Notes: generated by a model not told the origin, from the letters alone. DNA of 64,000 nt from Streptomyces sp. NBC_00576 (GCF_036345175.1 NZ_CP107780.1:806001-870000), one strand, 5' to 3'; counted from the first letter of the stretch, positions 15,351-24,868 are shown. Made by a program: numbers and translations.

Positions 15351-18167
15351 ATGACGACCGTTCACGAGGGCGATGTCGTCCTGAGCGCGCTCGGCCAGAT
15401 GGGGACGCGGTTCGACCTGTCCGGGCAGGGCCGCCTCGATCTCGAAGGCCCGCAGGTGCTGTGGCTGGTCGCGGCCGGCGCGCTCGACCTGTACGCGGTG
15501 GACGCCGTGGAGCAGGGCCAGTGGCATCACATCGGCCGGCTGGAGGCGGGCGCGCTGCTGCTCGGCCCGGTCACCGGCCCGGACCATACGCTGGTCGCCC
15601 GCCCGGTGCGCGACTGCGTGGTGCACCGCGTCGGCCTGCGCGAGCTGTACCAGTCGCCGGGCACGGAGACCTGGTCGTACGACGAGTACGGCAACGCCCA
15701 GTACGTGCCCCCGGCGACCAGCCCACTGGAGTACGCCCTCGCCCTGGGCGTCGGACGCGGACTGTCGATCCTCTTCCAGGCGCCGATGGCCTCGGAACGG
15801 GCCGCCGCGCCGACCGACGACGACGTGTTCTGGATGCAGGTCCCGCCGGGCAGCGTGCAGTACGGATCGCTGTACGGCGCCGAGGCCGCCGCCGATCTGC
15901 TGATGGACCCCGGGGTCTGGCAGGGCATGGTCGACCAGCAGTACCGGCTGCTCACCACCCTGGACCGGTGGATCGAGCAGCTGGAACGCAGCCATGAGAC
16001 CCGTACGGCCGCCGGTATCAAGGCCGGCGAGGCCGTCCGGGCCCAGGCCGACCGGACGCTGCTGGCGTCGATCGGCAAGCCGTCGGCGAAGCGCACGACG
16101 GCCGCCGACGCCGACGCCACGTACGCGGCCTGCAAGCTGGTCGCCGAGGCGGCCGGGATCACGCTCGCCGAACCCGCGCAGAGCGGCACCGAGAGCGACC
16201 GGCTCGACCCGGTCGAGCGGATCGCGCTCGCCTCCCGCGTGCGCACCCGGGCCGTCCGGCTCGACGGGCGCTGGTGGCACGACAACGTCGGCCCGCTGAT
16301 CGGCCACCGCAGTCTGTCGGGCGCACCGGTCGCACTGCTGTGGCGACGCGGCGGCTATGTGGCCCTGCAGCCCTCGTCGGGACGCGAGACTCCGGTGGAG
16401 AAGGCGAACGCGGCGGAGTTCGAGGAGCGGGCGGTGATGTTCTACCGCCCGCTGCCAGAACGCGGCATGACCCCGCTGCGACTGCTCCGGTTCAGTATGG
16501 GTGGCAGCCGGGGCGATGTGGTGAACCTGCTGCTGAGCAGCCTGGTGACCATCGCGATCGGGGCGCTGGTACCGGTCGCCACCGGCAAGGTGCTCGGCGA
16601 GTTCGTGCCCAAGGCGCAGACCACACTGATCGTTCAGTTCTGTCTGGCCGTGATGATCAGCAGTGTGGTGGCGGCGGCCTTCACACTGCTGCAGAACCTC
16701 ACCCTGCTCCGGATGGAGGGCCGGATCGAGGCGACGCTCCAACCGGCCGTCTGGGACCGGCTGTTGCGCCTGCCGACGAAGTTCTTCACCGAGCGCTCGA
16801 CCGGTGAGCTGGCGAGCGCGGCGATGGGTATCAGCGCGATCCGCAAGCTGCTGGCGGGAGTTGCCCCCGTCGTCACGCAGTCGGTCACGGTCGCGGCGAT
16901 GAACCTCGGCCTGCTCCTCTACTACAGCGTCCCGATGGCGCTGGCGGCGGTAGGCATGCTCGTGGTGATCGCCGCCGTGTTCCTCGGGCTCGGACTGTGG
17001 CAGGTGCGCTGGCAGCGGCGGCTGATCGTGCTCTCCAACAAGCTGAACAACCAGGCCTTCCAGACCCTGCGCGGCCTGCCCAAGCTGCGGGTCGCGGCAG
17101 CCGAGAACTACGCGTACGCGGCCTGGGCGGGCGAGTTCGCGCGCAGCCGCGAACTGCAGCAGAAGGTCGGCCGCATCAAGAACCTCACCACGGTGCTGGG
17201 CGCGGTGTACCTGCCGATCTGCACCCTGCTGATGTTCATGCTGCTCGCGGGACCGGCACGCGGTGAGATGTCGGCGGCGGCCTTCCTCACCTTCAACACG
17301 TCGGTGACGATGCTCCTGACCTCGGTCACCCAGCTGACCGGCGCCTTCGTCTCCGGCGTGGCCGCGCTCCCGCTGTACGAGGAGATCAAGCCGGTGCTGG
17401 AGGCGACCCCGGAGGTACGCGTCGCGAGCACCCGGCCGGGCGTGCTGACCGGCGCGATCGAGGCTCGCCGGCTCTCCTTCCGCTACGCGGACGACGGCCC
17501 GCTCGTCCTGGACGACGTGTCCTTCCAGGTGCGGGCGGGCGAGTTCGTGGCGATCGTCGGCCCCAGCGGCTGCGGCAAGTCGACGCTGCTGCGCCTGCTG
17601 ATCGGCTTCGACAGACCGGTCTCGGGCAGTGTGCTGTACGACGGTCAGGACCTGGGCGCGCTCGACCAGTCGGCCGTACGACGCCAGTGCGGTGTGGTGC
17701 TCCAGCACGCCCAGCCGATGACGGGTTCGATCCTCGACGTCATCTGCGGCACCGAGCCGTACACACCGGAGGAGGCGATGGCCGCCGCCGCGATGGCGGG
17801 CCTCGCGGAGGACATCGGTCGGATGCCGATGGGCCTGCACACCATCGTCCAGGGCAGCGGCGCGATCTCGGGCGGTCAGCGGCAGCGGCTGATGATCGCG
17901 CAGGCGCTGATCCGCAGGCCGCGCATCCTCTTCTTCGACGAGGCGACCAGCGCCCTGGACAACGAGACGCAGCGCACGGTCATCGAGAGCACCCGCGCGC
18001 TGAACGCCACCCGGATCGTGATCGCGCACCGTCTGTCCACGGTGCTGGACGCGGACCGGGTGATCGTGATGGAGGACGGCAAGGTCGCCCAGGAGGGCCC
18101 TCCGGACCGGTTGCTGGCGGACACGGGCGGGCGGCTGCACGAACTGGTGCGACGGCAGTTGGCGTAG
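15351..18167 (+). CDS. NHLM-type ABC transporter, long non-peptidase partner
   Basis: 938-residue ABC protein of the second NHLM transporter family. The first roughly 350 residues are a large non-peptidase region without the C39 Cys/His; its first part has beta-rich features reminiscent of a cyclic-nucleotide-binding fold. Membrane domain at about 370-670, ATPase at about 700-930 with Walker A GPSGCGKST, signature ISGGQRQRLM and Walker B ILFFDEATSALD. It likely pairs with the C39 transporter to form the exporter for the double-glycine peptide. ATG at 15351, two bases after the preceding stop. Confidence 0.9.
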   Translation: MTTVHEGDVVLSALGQMGTRFDLSGQGRLDLEGPQVLWLVAAGALDLYAVDAVEQGQWHHIGRLEAGALLLGPVTGPDHTLVARPVRDCVVHRVGLRELYQSPGTETWSYDEYGNAQYVPPATSPLEYALALGVGRGLSILFQAPMASERAAAPTDDDVFWMQVPPGSVQYGSLYGAEAAADLLMDPGVWQGMVDQQYRLLTTLDRWIEQLERSHETRTAAGIKAGEAVRAQADRTLLASIGKPSAKRTTAADADATYAACKLVAEAAGITLAEPAQSGTESDRLDPVERIALASRVRTRAVRLDGRWWHDNVGPLIGHRSLSGAPVALLWRRGGYVALQPSSGRETPVEKANAAEFEERAVMFYRPLPERGMTPLRLLRFSMGGSRGDVVNLLLSSLVTIAIGALVPVATGKVLGEFVPKAQTTLIVQFCLAVMISSVVAAAFTLLQNLTLLRMEGRIEATLQPAVWDRLLRLPTKFFTERSTGELASAAMGISAIRKLLAGVAPVVTQSVTVAAMNLGLLLYYSVPMALAAVGMLVVIAAVFLGLGLWQVRWQRRLIVLSNKLNNQAFQTLRGLPKLRVAAAENYAYAAWAGEFARSRELQQKVGRIKNLTTVLGAVYLPICTLLMFMLLAGPARGEMSAAAFLTFNTSVTMLLTSVTQLTGAFVSGVAALPLYEEIKPVLEATPEVRVASTRPGVLTGAIEARRLSFRYADDGPLVLDDVSFQVRAGEFVAIVGPSGCGKSTLLRLLIGFDRPVSGSVLYDGQDLGALDQSAVRRQCGVVLQHAQPMTGSILDVICGTEPYTPEEAMAAAAMAGLAEDIGRMPMGLHTIVQGSGAISGGQRQRLMIAQALIRRPRILFFDEATSALDNETQRTVIESTRALNATRIVIAHRLSTVLDADRVIVMEDGKVAQEGPPDRLLADTGGRLHELVRRQLA

Positions 18168-18684
18168 CCGGCAGCAGAACCCCGCCGGGACACTGACAAG
18201 GGCGACAGAGGTCGCCGGGACCGAAGGGGAGCGGCATCCGGGCCGACCGGGCGGACATGAACCGCCGGTCCCGCGCGGGAGGCGACGCGCTCCGTATCAG
18301 TCGGCGCGGGACGGCGGGGCTACGGGCCCCGGGGAACCCTCGCAGGGCCGCCGCGAAGGGCGACGGGTGGCGCAGGAACTCCGTGTGGATGCCGGGCTCC
18401 GGTCAGCGGCATGGGAGTGGCACCGCCACCTGTGCTGCGGGATTTGGCGCGCCGGTAGCCCCAGCGTCTCCCCCGGCGCCGCTGATCATCAGCAGGGCCC
18501 CTAACGATACTTTCCCGTATCGATACTTTGCCGTTTCGATGAAAGTGGGCTAATCTCAACACGTCGGGAGTACGAAACCGTTTCGTTTACATATTCGTAA
18601 TCCCCTGCTCCCCCCGTTCCCTTTCGCTCTCCGTCACCACTCGTCGCTCCTCGCCAGAAGCGACCTTCCCTGGAGTGTGCTCAG
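18168..18684. other. Intergenic region upstream of the efflux permease
   Basis: About 517 bases. The first 330 show no gene-like frame or clear signal. The right part carries the operator/promoter described at 18505-18586 and a C/T-rich leader before the permease ATG. Confidence 0.6.
18505..18586 (+). promoter_or_regulatory. Promoter with overlapping operator repeats for the MFS permease
   Basis: Two near-identical 16-base direct repeats, each beginning CGATACTTT, lie at 18505-18520 and 18521-18536. Within them CGATAC (18505-18510) and GTATCG (18517-18522) form an inverted repeat. A good sigma-70-type promoter overlaps: TTGCCG (18528-18533), 17-base spacer, TAATCT (18551-18556). Downstream is ACGAAA-CCG-TTTCGT (18572-18586), a second palindrome. 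This looks like a repressor-controlled (TetR-type) efflux promoter; no regulator gene is adjacent. Confidence 0.65.
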
Positions 18685-20196
18685 ATGTCTCAATCCCTTA
18701 CCGAAGGCGCCCCGAAGGGCGTCACGAACAACACGGACAAGGGGTCCGCCGCGCCGAACGCGCAGCGGTGGTGGATCCTCGCGATCATCGGTATCGCGCA
18801 GCTGATGGTCGTCCTCGACGCCACCATCGTGAACATCGCCCTCCCCTCCGCCCAGGCCGACCTCGGCTTCTCCGACGGCAACCGCCAGTGGATCGTCACC
18901 GCCTACGCGCTGGCATTCGCCTCCCTGCTGCTGCTCGGCGGCCGGATCGCCGACCTGTTCGGCCGCAAGCCCGCCTTCCTCATCGGCGTCGCCGGATTCG
19001 CCGGCGCCTCCGTCCTCGGTGGCGCCGCCAACGGTTTCGAGATGCTGGTCGTCGCCCGGGCCCTCCAGGGTGTCTTCGGCGCGCTGCTCGCGCCCGCCGC
19101 CCTCTCACTCCTCAACACGACCTTCACCGACGCGCGCGAGAAGGCCCGCGCGTTCAGCGTCTACGGCGCGATCGCCGGAGCCGGCGGCGCGGTGGGCCTG
19201 CTGCTCGGCGGCCTGCTGACCGACGCGCTCGACTGGCGCTGGACGCTGTACGTCAACCTGGTCTTCGCCGTCGTCGCGTTCGTGGGCGGCTGGATACTGC
19301 TGAGCAACCACCGTGACGCCGCCAACTCCAAGATCGACGTCCCGGGCACCGTACTGGTCTCCGCCGGTCTCTTCTCCGTCGTCTACGGCTTCTCCAACGC
19401 CGAGTCGCACGACTGGAGTTCGCCGCAGACCTGGGGCTTCCTGATCGCGGGAGTCCTGCTCCTCGCGGCGTTCACCCAGTGGCAGACCCGGGCCAAGCAC
19501 CCGCTGCTGCCGATGCGCGTCCTGCTCGACCGTGACCGTGCGGCCTCATTCCTCACGGTGCTCATCTCCGGCGCGGCGATGTTCGGCGTCTTCCTCTTCC
19601 TCACCTACTACCTGCAGCTGAACCTCGGCTTCAGCCCGACCAAGACCGGCCTGGCCTTCATGCCGATGATGGCGGCCCTGATGGTCGCGGCCCAGGTCTC
19701 GACCACCAGGCTCGTGCCCCGCTTCGGCCCCAAGATCATCATCCCGCTGGGCTTCGTCCTCGGTGCGGCCGGCATGGTCTGGCTGACCGGTATCGACGTC
19801 GGCTCGGACTTCAGCACCGCCGTGCTCCCGCAACTGCTGGTCATCGGCGCGGGCATGGGCGCCATCATGCCGCCCGCGATGCAACTGGCCACCAGCGGGA
19901 TCGGCGCCGAGGACGCGGGAGTTGCCTCCGCGACGGTCAACACCATGCAGCAGGTGGGCGGTTCGGTCGGCACGGCCCTGCTGAGCACGCTCGCCGCGAG
20001 CGCCGCGACCAACTATCTGTCCGGCCGGAACGCGGCAGACAAGCTGGTCCAGGCCCAGTCGACGATCGAGAGCTACACCACCGCCTTCTGGTGGTCGGCC
20101 GGCTTCTTCGCCGCGGGCGCGCTGATCACCTTCCTGCTGTACCGCCCCGGCGTCCCGGCCCAGGACGAGAACGCCGCGCCGGTGGTCCACATGTGA
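18685..20196 (+). CDS. MFS drug-efflux permease, EmrB/QacA type (DHA2)
   Basis: 503-residue proton-driven exporter of the 14-helix DHA2 family. Hallmarks are VLDATIVNIALP in the first helix (motif D1), GGRIADLFGRKPAF after helix 2 (motif A) and GAIAGAGGAVGLLLGGLL (motif C) in helix 5. The N-terminus has a polar tail of about 25 residues. ATG at 18685 with GGAG upstream. Monocistronic: a strong terminator follows. Substrate cannot be told; the operator-rich promoter implies induction by its drug or metabolite. Confidence 0.93.
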   Translation: MSQSLTEGAPKGVTNNTDKGSAAPNAQRWWILAIIGIAQLMVVLDATIVNIALPSAQADLGFSDGNRQWIVTAYALAFASLLLLGGRIADLFGRKPAFLIGVAGFAGASVLGGAANGFEMLVVARALQGVFGALLAPAALSLLNTTFTDAREKARAFSVYGAIAGAGGAVGLLLGGLLTDALDWRWTLYVNLVFAVVAFVGGWILLSNHRDAANSKIDVPGTVLVSAGLFSVVYGFSNAESHDWSSPQTWGFLIAGVLLLAAFTQWQTRAKHPLLPMRVLLDRDRAASFLTVLISGAAMFGVFLFLTYYLQLNLGFSPTKTGLAFMPMMAALMVAAQVSTTRLVPRFGPKIIIPLGFVLGAAGMVWLTGIDVGSDFSTAVLPQLLVIGAGMGAIMPPAMQLATSGIGAEDAGVASATVNTMQQVGGSVGTALLSTLAASAATNYLSGRNAADKLVQAQSTIESYTTAFWWSAGFFAAGALITFLLYRPGVPAQDENAAPVVHM

Positions 20197-20218
20197 CCCG
20201 CCCGAACCCCAGAGACCG

Positions 20219-20252
20219 AGGGGCCGCCGTCTTCAGGGAGACGGCGGCCCCT
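20219..20252 (+). terminator. Terminator of the MFS gene
   Basis: Perfect 13-bp stem AGGGGCCGCCGTC (20219-20231) / GACGGCGGCCCCT (20240-20252) with an 8-base loop, 23 bases after the permease stop. Confidence 0.8.
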
Positions 20253-20415
20253 CCTGGCTGCTGTGACTGCATGGCGCACGGAAATGTCAATCAAGGAGTC
20301 CGTAATTCACCTTGTCGAGTGAACTAGATCTTGCGGACGGCGCCTCAGGGATGCTCCGGGCTCCGCCGGGGTAGCTACCGAGACCGAATGCGCCCACTGC
20401 AGAGGTGGAGCAGCC

Positions 20416-20826
20416 ATGACGCCGGAAGCCGACGACCGCACCCCCGGGCCGTCCGAGCACACGGCCTCGGACTCGTCCGGAGCCCTGCCGCCGACGGCCA
20501 ACCCGTATGCCCGTACGTGTGCGAGCGGGCCGTTCACCGTTGTCGAGGTCTTCGGCGAGATCGACATGGCGACCGCGGGCTCCCTCTGCGAGCATCTGGA
20601 CGCCGCCACCTCGCACCCCGGCCCGGACGTACTGGTCGACCTCCGGCGCGTCGCCTTCTTCGACTGCTCGGGCCTGCGCGAACTCTGCCGCGCCGACAGC
20701 CGGGCCCGCGAGCGCGGCGGGCGACTGCGCGTGGTGTCCGACACGCCCCGCCTCCACCGTCTGCTGCACGCCTCGGGCCTGCTCGACCGCTTCCCACCCC
20801 TCACCCGCATCCCCGAATCCGAATAG
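20416..20826 (+). CDS. STAS-domain anti-anti-sigma factor
   Basis: 136-residue STAS protein of the SpoIIAA/RsbV type. After a polar N-terminal tail of about 38 residues comes GPFTVVEVFGEIDMATAG, and the phosphorylatable Ser lies in VAFFDCSGLREL. It would bind and sequester an anti-sigma kinase when unphosphorylated. No anti-sigma kinase is adjacent; the SpoIIE-type phosphatases at 6903 and 31480 are possible partners only by class. ATG at 20416 with GGTGGAG upstream. Confidence 0.88.
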   Translation: MTPEADDRTPGPSEHTASDSSGALPPTANPYARTCASGPFTVVEVFGEIDMATAGSLCEHLDAATSHPGPDVLVDLRRVAFFDCSGLRELCRADSRARERGGRLRVVSDTPRLHRLLHASGLLDRFPPLTRIPESE

Positions 20827-20989
20827 GGGACGCAGTTCCCCATCCCCACACACGCCAATGGGCCGGCCGGTGGCCCCACACCACCGACCGGCCCCGCTGC
20901 GAGGTCGCGCGACACCCGCGACACAGGGTTTCCGCTCTCCCCATCCGCGAGCGTCCTGCGATGCCCACGGGAGCGCGCGACCCCGGTCC

Positions 20990-21424
20990 CTAGAACGTGA
21001 AGACGGCCGTCCCGTAGGTGTTCTTCACGCAGTCGTTCGCGAAGGTCCGCTCATAAGCGACCCGCTTGCCCCGCCACACGCCTTCGACGGTGACGACCAC
21101 GGGGTCGTACTGCTTGGTGCACTTCACGTCGCCTCTCGCCGCCAGGGCGTCGAAGTCCCCTCCGGCGGCGCGGAGTTCGGCGCAGGCGTCGGCCGCCGCC
21201 GGGTGCGTACCCGACGCCGTCGGCGCACAGGTCAGGGTGACGGCACGCTCAGGGGTGACGGCCGCCGCGATGTCACCGTGCCCCAGGGTGAGTACGAGGG
21301 CCGAGGGTGCGTAGAGCCCGGAGGGCGCGGGGGCCGGGGCAGCGACGGCGGCCCCGGTGAGGGAGCCGCAGACGGCGGTGGCCGTCAGGGTCAGAGTCGC
21401 TGCCCAGCGCGCGGTGTTCGGCAT
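20990..21424 (-). CDS. Streptomyces subtilisin inhibitor (SSI) family protease inhibitor
   Basis: 144-residue secreted inhibitor, the typical SSI precursor length. Signal peptide at about 1-29 ([24 protein letters not shown]), then the SSI hallmark [12 protein letters not shown], four mature Cys, and the C-terminal GTAVFTF. The reactive loop reads KCTKQYDP, so P1 is Lys, predicting strong trypsin-like protease inhibition as in many SSI-like proteins, where SSI itself has Met. The ATG at 21424 is preferred because GAAGG sits nine bases upstream; the ATG at 21433 overlaps that site. Likely controls extracellular proteases during development. Confidence 0.95.
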   Translation of the reverse strand: MPNTARWAATLTLTATAVCGSLTGAAVAAPAPAPSGLYAPSALVLTLGHGDIAAAVTPERAVTLTCAPTASGTHPAAADACAELRAAGGDFDALAARGDVKCTKQYDPVVVTVEGVWRGKRVAYERTFANDCVKNTYGTAVFTF

Positions 21425-21775
21425 TGTGTGCATCCTTCCGCTCAGTTCGAAGATGCGAATCGAAGGTCAAATGGTCCGCATGGGTGCTCGATCCCAGCCG
21501 GTCGGGCCGGATCGGCGAGCGTGAGTCTGCCGAGTCCGGCGCCGAAACTCATCTCGACCCCATGCGTTTCAGTAACCTTGCGTATTGAATCAGTGGCGTG
21601 AAGTTACGGGAGTCGAACGCCTGAAGCCCGTAACGGAGCGGCTGTTGATCGTTCGGGGCGGCCTGATGGCTGGATCTGCCTGCCTTTTTAATAGGCCTGA
21701 AACATTCCGGTCAGCCCTGGAAGACCGCCGGGCCTGCTGGGGGCGCTGTCAGAGCCTCGCGCTACGTTGTCCGGC
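21425..21775. promoter_or_regulatory. Divergent promoter region SSI gene / hydrolase gene
   Basis: About 350 bases between divergent genes. It contains AT-richer stretches (for example TTTTTAATAGGCC near 21685-21697) that may hold promoters; no clear palindromic operator was identified. Confidence 0.4.
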
Positions 21776-22471
21776 GTGAGCGAATTCGTGTTGGTCGCGG
21801 GCGCCCGGCTCGGTGCGTGGGCGTGGGACGAGGTAGTGGTCGAGTTGCGCGCCGCCGCGCACGGTGTGCACGCGCTGACGTTGTCGGGGCTGGCGGAGCG
21901 GCGGGGCGAGCCGGCCGGGCAGCGGACCCATGTGCGGGACATCGTCGAGGAGGTCGAGCGCCTCGATCTGTGGGATGTGGTGCTCGTCGGGCACAGTTAC
22001 GCGGGGATACCGGTCGGGCAGGCCGCCGAGCTGATCGGTGAGCGGCTGGGCCGGGTGGTGTTCGTCGACGCGAGTGTCCCGGCCGACGGAAAGTCGTTCC
22101 TGTGGGGTTGGGACAGTGCCGGGGTGGAGGCGTCGATCGCCGACAACGGGGGTTTCTGGCCGGCCGCGTCGGCGGCCCACTTCGCGGGCCAGGGGCTCAC
22201 CGACGAACAGATCTCGCGGATCGTGAGCGGCTCGACACCTCATCCGGGAGCCACCCTCACCGAGCCCGCTGTCCTCACGGGCTCGCTGGGTGACCTCCCG
22301 GCGACCTACGTCAAGTGTCTGCTCGACGATCCGGAGCCGTCCGAGGACGTGGTGGAACTGCTCAAGAGCGACCGGTGGGCACTGGCCGAGCTGGACACCG
22401 GGCACTGGCCGATGTTCTCCCGGCCGCGTGAACTGGCCGCGGTGCTGCACCGGGCGGCGACCGGAATCTGA
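21776..22471 (+). CDS. Alpha/beta hydrolase
   Basis: About 231-residue alpha/beta hydrolase of the small salicylate-esterase/RsbQ-like group. Visible features: FVLVAGARLGAWAW (oxyanion region), nucleophile elbow VGHSYAG with the catalytic Ser, and C-terminal LDTGHWPMFSRP with the catalytic His. The start is uncertain between GTG 21776 and TTG 21767. A dispersed repeat follows its stop. Substrate unknown. Confidence 0.85.
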   Translation: MSEFVLVAGARLGAWAWDEVVVELRAAAHGVHALTLSGLAERRGEPAGQRTHVRDIVEEVERLDLWDVVLVGHSYAGIPVGQAAELIGERLGRVVFVDASVPADGKSFLWGWDSAGVEASIADNGGFWPAASAAHFAGQGLTDEQISRIVSGSTPHPGATLTEPAVLTGSLGDLPATYVKCLLDDPEPSEDVVELLKSDRWALAELDTGHWPMFSRPRELAAVLHRAATGI

Positions 22472-22479
22472 CCGAGGGT

Positions 22480-22604
22480 TTTCGCCCCCGCCGCCCTTAC
22501 CCGTCCCATCCCGTTCCTGGGGGCTGCGCCCCCAGACCCCCGCTCCGGCCCTGAACGGGCCTTGTCCCCAAACTCCCCCAGAGGGGGACCCCCAGACGGG
22601 CTGA
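22480..22604. repeat. Dispersed intergenic repeat, copy A
   Basis: About 125 bases beginning TTTCGCCCCCGCCGCCC and ending CAGACGGGCTGA, with an internal hairpin CTGGGGGC/GCCCCCAG and a CTCCCCCAG/GAGGGGG element. Closely matches copies at 27977 and 54624 in the same orientation. It sits between convergent genes. Confidence 0.85.
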
Positions 22605-22708
22605 ATGGTGCCGGCCGGACGGCTGGAGATGCCGCCCCGCAGCGAGTGGTTCGAGGGCGCCTGGCAAACGGGCCGGGACAGGTGGGAGAGCGGGTGGGAA
22701 ACACGCCG

Positions 22709-24367
22709 CTACGTCGGATCCGCGTCTACCTGTGCCGCCCTGCCCCGTGGGCCCCCTATCGACAGGGAGCCGGGGCTGGCGGTGACCGTGTCCGTCAGCC
22801 AGCGTTGTCCCGCGGAGCCGTCGCGAACCTTGACGACCACGTCCGTGTCCGGGTCGTCGGAGGCCGGGGCGACGGCGAGGCCCTCCTCCCAGCGGGGCAG
22901 CAACTCGCCCCGCACGGTGAGGTCGTAGCGGACGTCGTCGCCCCGCTCGGCGGACGCGGCGGCACAGCGGCCGAGGATGACGACTCCGGCGTCGGCGTGC
23001 GAGTCCAGGCACAGCTCGGGGTTGGCGACACTGCGCAACAGACCGTCGTCCTCGTACGACCACAGCTGGGTCCACGCGGTCGAGCAGGACGCGAGCTTGG
23101 CGACGGCGCCGGCCGTGGCCCTGCCGCCCCGGATGTCGAGGCACAGGTCGGCTGTGACGTTGCGCAGCCGGGTCTGCCGGGTGGCTGTCGGGTTCGCGGG
23201 CGGCGAGGAGGACACCGCGGGCGGGGTCGGCGAGGCGCCGGGCGCCAGGGTACGTCCGCCGGTCGCGCTTGACGAGGCAGCCGGGTCGGCGCCACTGCCG
23301 TCCTTCGGCCACAGCCCACTGCCCAGCACGACCGCGAGAACGACGGCCGAGGCCAGGCCCACGCTGGTGAACAGGGTTCTCCTGTTCCGGGGTACACCCG
23401 GCACCGGGCGGCGCGGGGAGGGAATCCGTGACAGCAGACGATGGCGCCCCACGCCGATCCCCCGGCCACCGGTACCGCGCCCACCGCTGCCACCATGTCG
23501 GGCATGGCCCCGCGCCCTCGCGCCGCCCTGGGTGCGCCCCGGGCGGGAGTCGAGGTAGCGACGGGCGCCCCAGCCGAGCACCGCCTCGGCGAGCATCGTG
23601 TCCAGGCCGCCCTCGACATGGCTCAACTGCTCGGCGGCGTAACGGCAGTAGCGGCACTCCATCAGATGCTGCTGCACATCGGGCAGCAGAGCGCCGCCGC
23701 GCCGGATCGGGACGTCGAGAAGGCGGTTGTAGAACCGGCATTCCTTGGACGGCGCGAGTTCCCGGTGGGCGCGTACACAACCCTCGCGGAATTGTTCGCG
23801 GGCCTGTTCCAGCGACGCCGCGGCCGTATCCGTGTCCATGCCAAGAAGGTCGGCGGGAACATTCATCGGCTCGGCCTCCACCTCGGTGTGCCACAGCAGA
23901 CACTGGGCGAGTCCGGGAAGGGCCTGGAATGAACGCTGCGCGAGCTTCCGGTTTTCCGGCGTCATGGACTTCGCCGCGCGCATACCGCGACCGCCCGCCG
24001 GTTTCGTCAGCTCCGGCAGTACATCGGATATGCGGTCGTCGGCGGCCCAGTCCCTGACTGTGTCGCGTACGGCCACGAGGAACCGGGGGCGCAGCGCGAC
24101 GGCCGACTCGGCCCGCATCACCCGCTCCAGGACCTGGTGGAAGGCTGCAGCGGTGACCATGGAGGCGGTCTGGCCCGAAGCCGCGAGGCAGATGACCGCG
24201 TACTCGTGGGTCGACTGCCAGTGCCGCGCCGTCAGCAGGGCCACGGCCGGCCCGGTCTCACCCTCCGGCCTGCCTCTGAGCTGCGCGGCGAGACTCTCGT
24301 CCGATTCCCCCGGGACCCCACCGGAGTACGGGAGGTGAGACGGACGAGTGGGGTGGGGGTGGGGCAC
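22709..24367 (-). CDS. Membrane protein with sigma-like, zinc-finger and ricin-lectin domains (paralogue 1)
   Basis: 552 residues. The N-terminal part (about 25-200) resembles a degenerate ECF sigma factor; FQALPGLAQCLLWHTEVEAE recalls sigma region 4, while region 2 is eroded. Next is a zf-HC2-like anti-sigma zinc finger, HLMECRYC (about 225-240). After a basic Gly/Arg linker there is one membrane helix near 330-350 (LFTSVGLASAVVLAVVLG), a Pro/Ser/Thr linker, and a ricin-type beta-trefoil (about 395-550) with repeats around DLCLDIRGG and ELCLDSHAD. Topology should be DNA-binding-like domain inside, lectin outside. GTG start at 24367 after GGAAGGA. A longer paralogue lies at 35269-37206. Function unproven; carbohydrate-responsive signalling is an inference. 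Confidence 0.75.
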   Translation of the reverse strand: MPHPHPTRPSHLPYSGGVPGESDESLAAQLRGRPEGETGPAVALLTARHWQSTHEYAVICLAASGQTASMVTAAAFHQVLERVMRAESAVALRPRFLVAVRDTVRDWAADDRISDVLPELTKPAGGRGMRAAKSMTPENRKLAQRSFQALPGLAQCLLWHTEVEAEPMNVPADLLGMDTDTAAASLEQAREQFREGCVRAHRELAPSKECRFYNRLLDVPIRRGGALLPDVQQHLMECRYCRYAAEQLSHVEGGLDTMLAEAVLGWGARRYLDSRPGRTQGGARARGHARHGGSGGRGTGGRGIGVGRHRLLSRIPSPRRPVPGVPRNRRTLFTSVGLASAVVLAVVLGSGLWPKDGSGADPAASSSATGGRTLAPGASPTPPAVSSSPPANPTATRQTRLRNVTADLCLDIRGGRATAGAVAKLASCSTAWTQLWSYEDDGLLRSVANPELCLDSHADAGVVILGRCAAASAERGDDVRYDLTVRGELLPRWEEGLAVAPASDDPDTDVVVKVRDGSAGQRWLTDTVTASPGSLSIGGPRGRAAQVDADPT

Positions 24368-24868
24368 TGAGCGGTTTCCTTCCCAGGCGCGGGCAACTCA
24401 CAGAGGTTCCCGGCTGTGTCCCCCGCCCCGGCTGTGGCGCTGGACCGCCACCGAATCACCACCGGCGACTCGAGCCCGGCCATTCCCCCTGCACAGGTAG
24501 TTCACCCTTGCACAAGTCTCTCCTGGCCAACAAGGCACTTGGGCAACATCCATTCATTGAAGGAAAGTCAGCAACAGGAGAAACTCTCGACACTCGTACC
24601 CCTTTTCGGAATTTTTCCCGCGCCCCGTGTGAACCACGCGCACGCGGCGGTGCGCCTCGCACGCTCCCGGCGCGTGCAGCGGTGCAGTCCACTGGAACCG
24701 GCCCTTCTCGGAGGCCCCGCGCGGAAACGGCGGCTCTCCCGCGCGAAACGGCCGCCGACCCCGTTCCTCCCGCCCTCGGTCGGCGGCCCCGAGGGCGGGC
24801 CCAGCTCTACGTCTCCGAAGACTCGACGACTTCCGAAGAAGGGAAGAACCGAAGAAGGGAAGAATTGC
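24368..24868. other. Intergenic region with 16-bp tandem duplication
   Basis: About 500 bases between a divergently oriented promoter side and the toxin gene end. No gene-like frame is supported. At 24833-24864 the unit CCGAAGAAGGGAAGAA occurs twice in tandem, ending five bases before the toxin stop codon on the other strand. The left part should hold the promoter of the gene ending at 22709. Confidence 0.55.
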
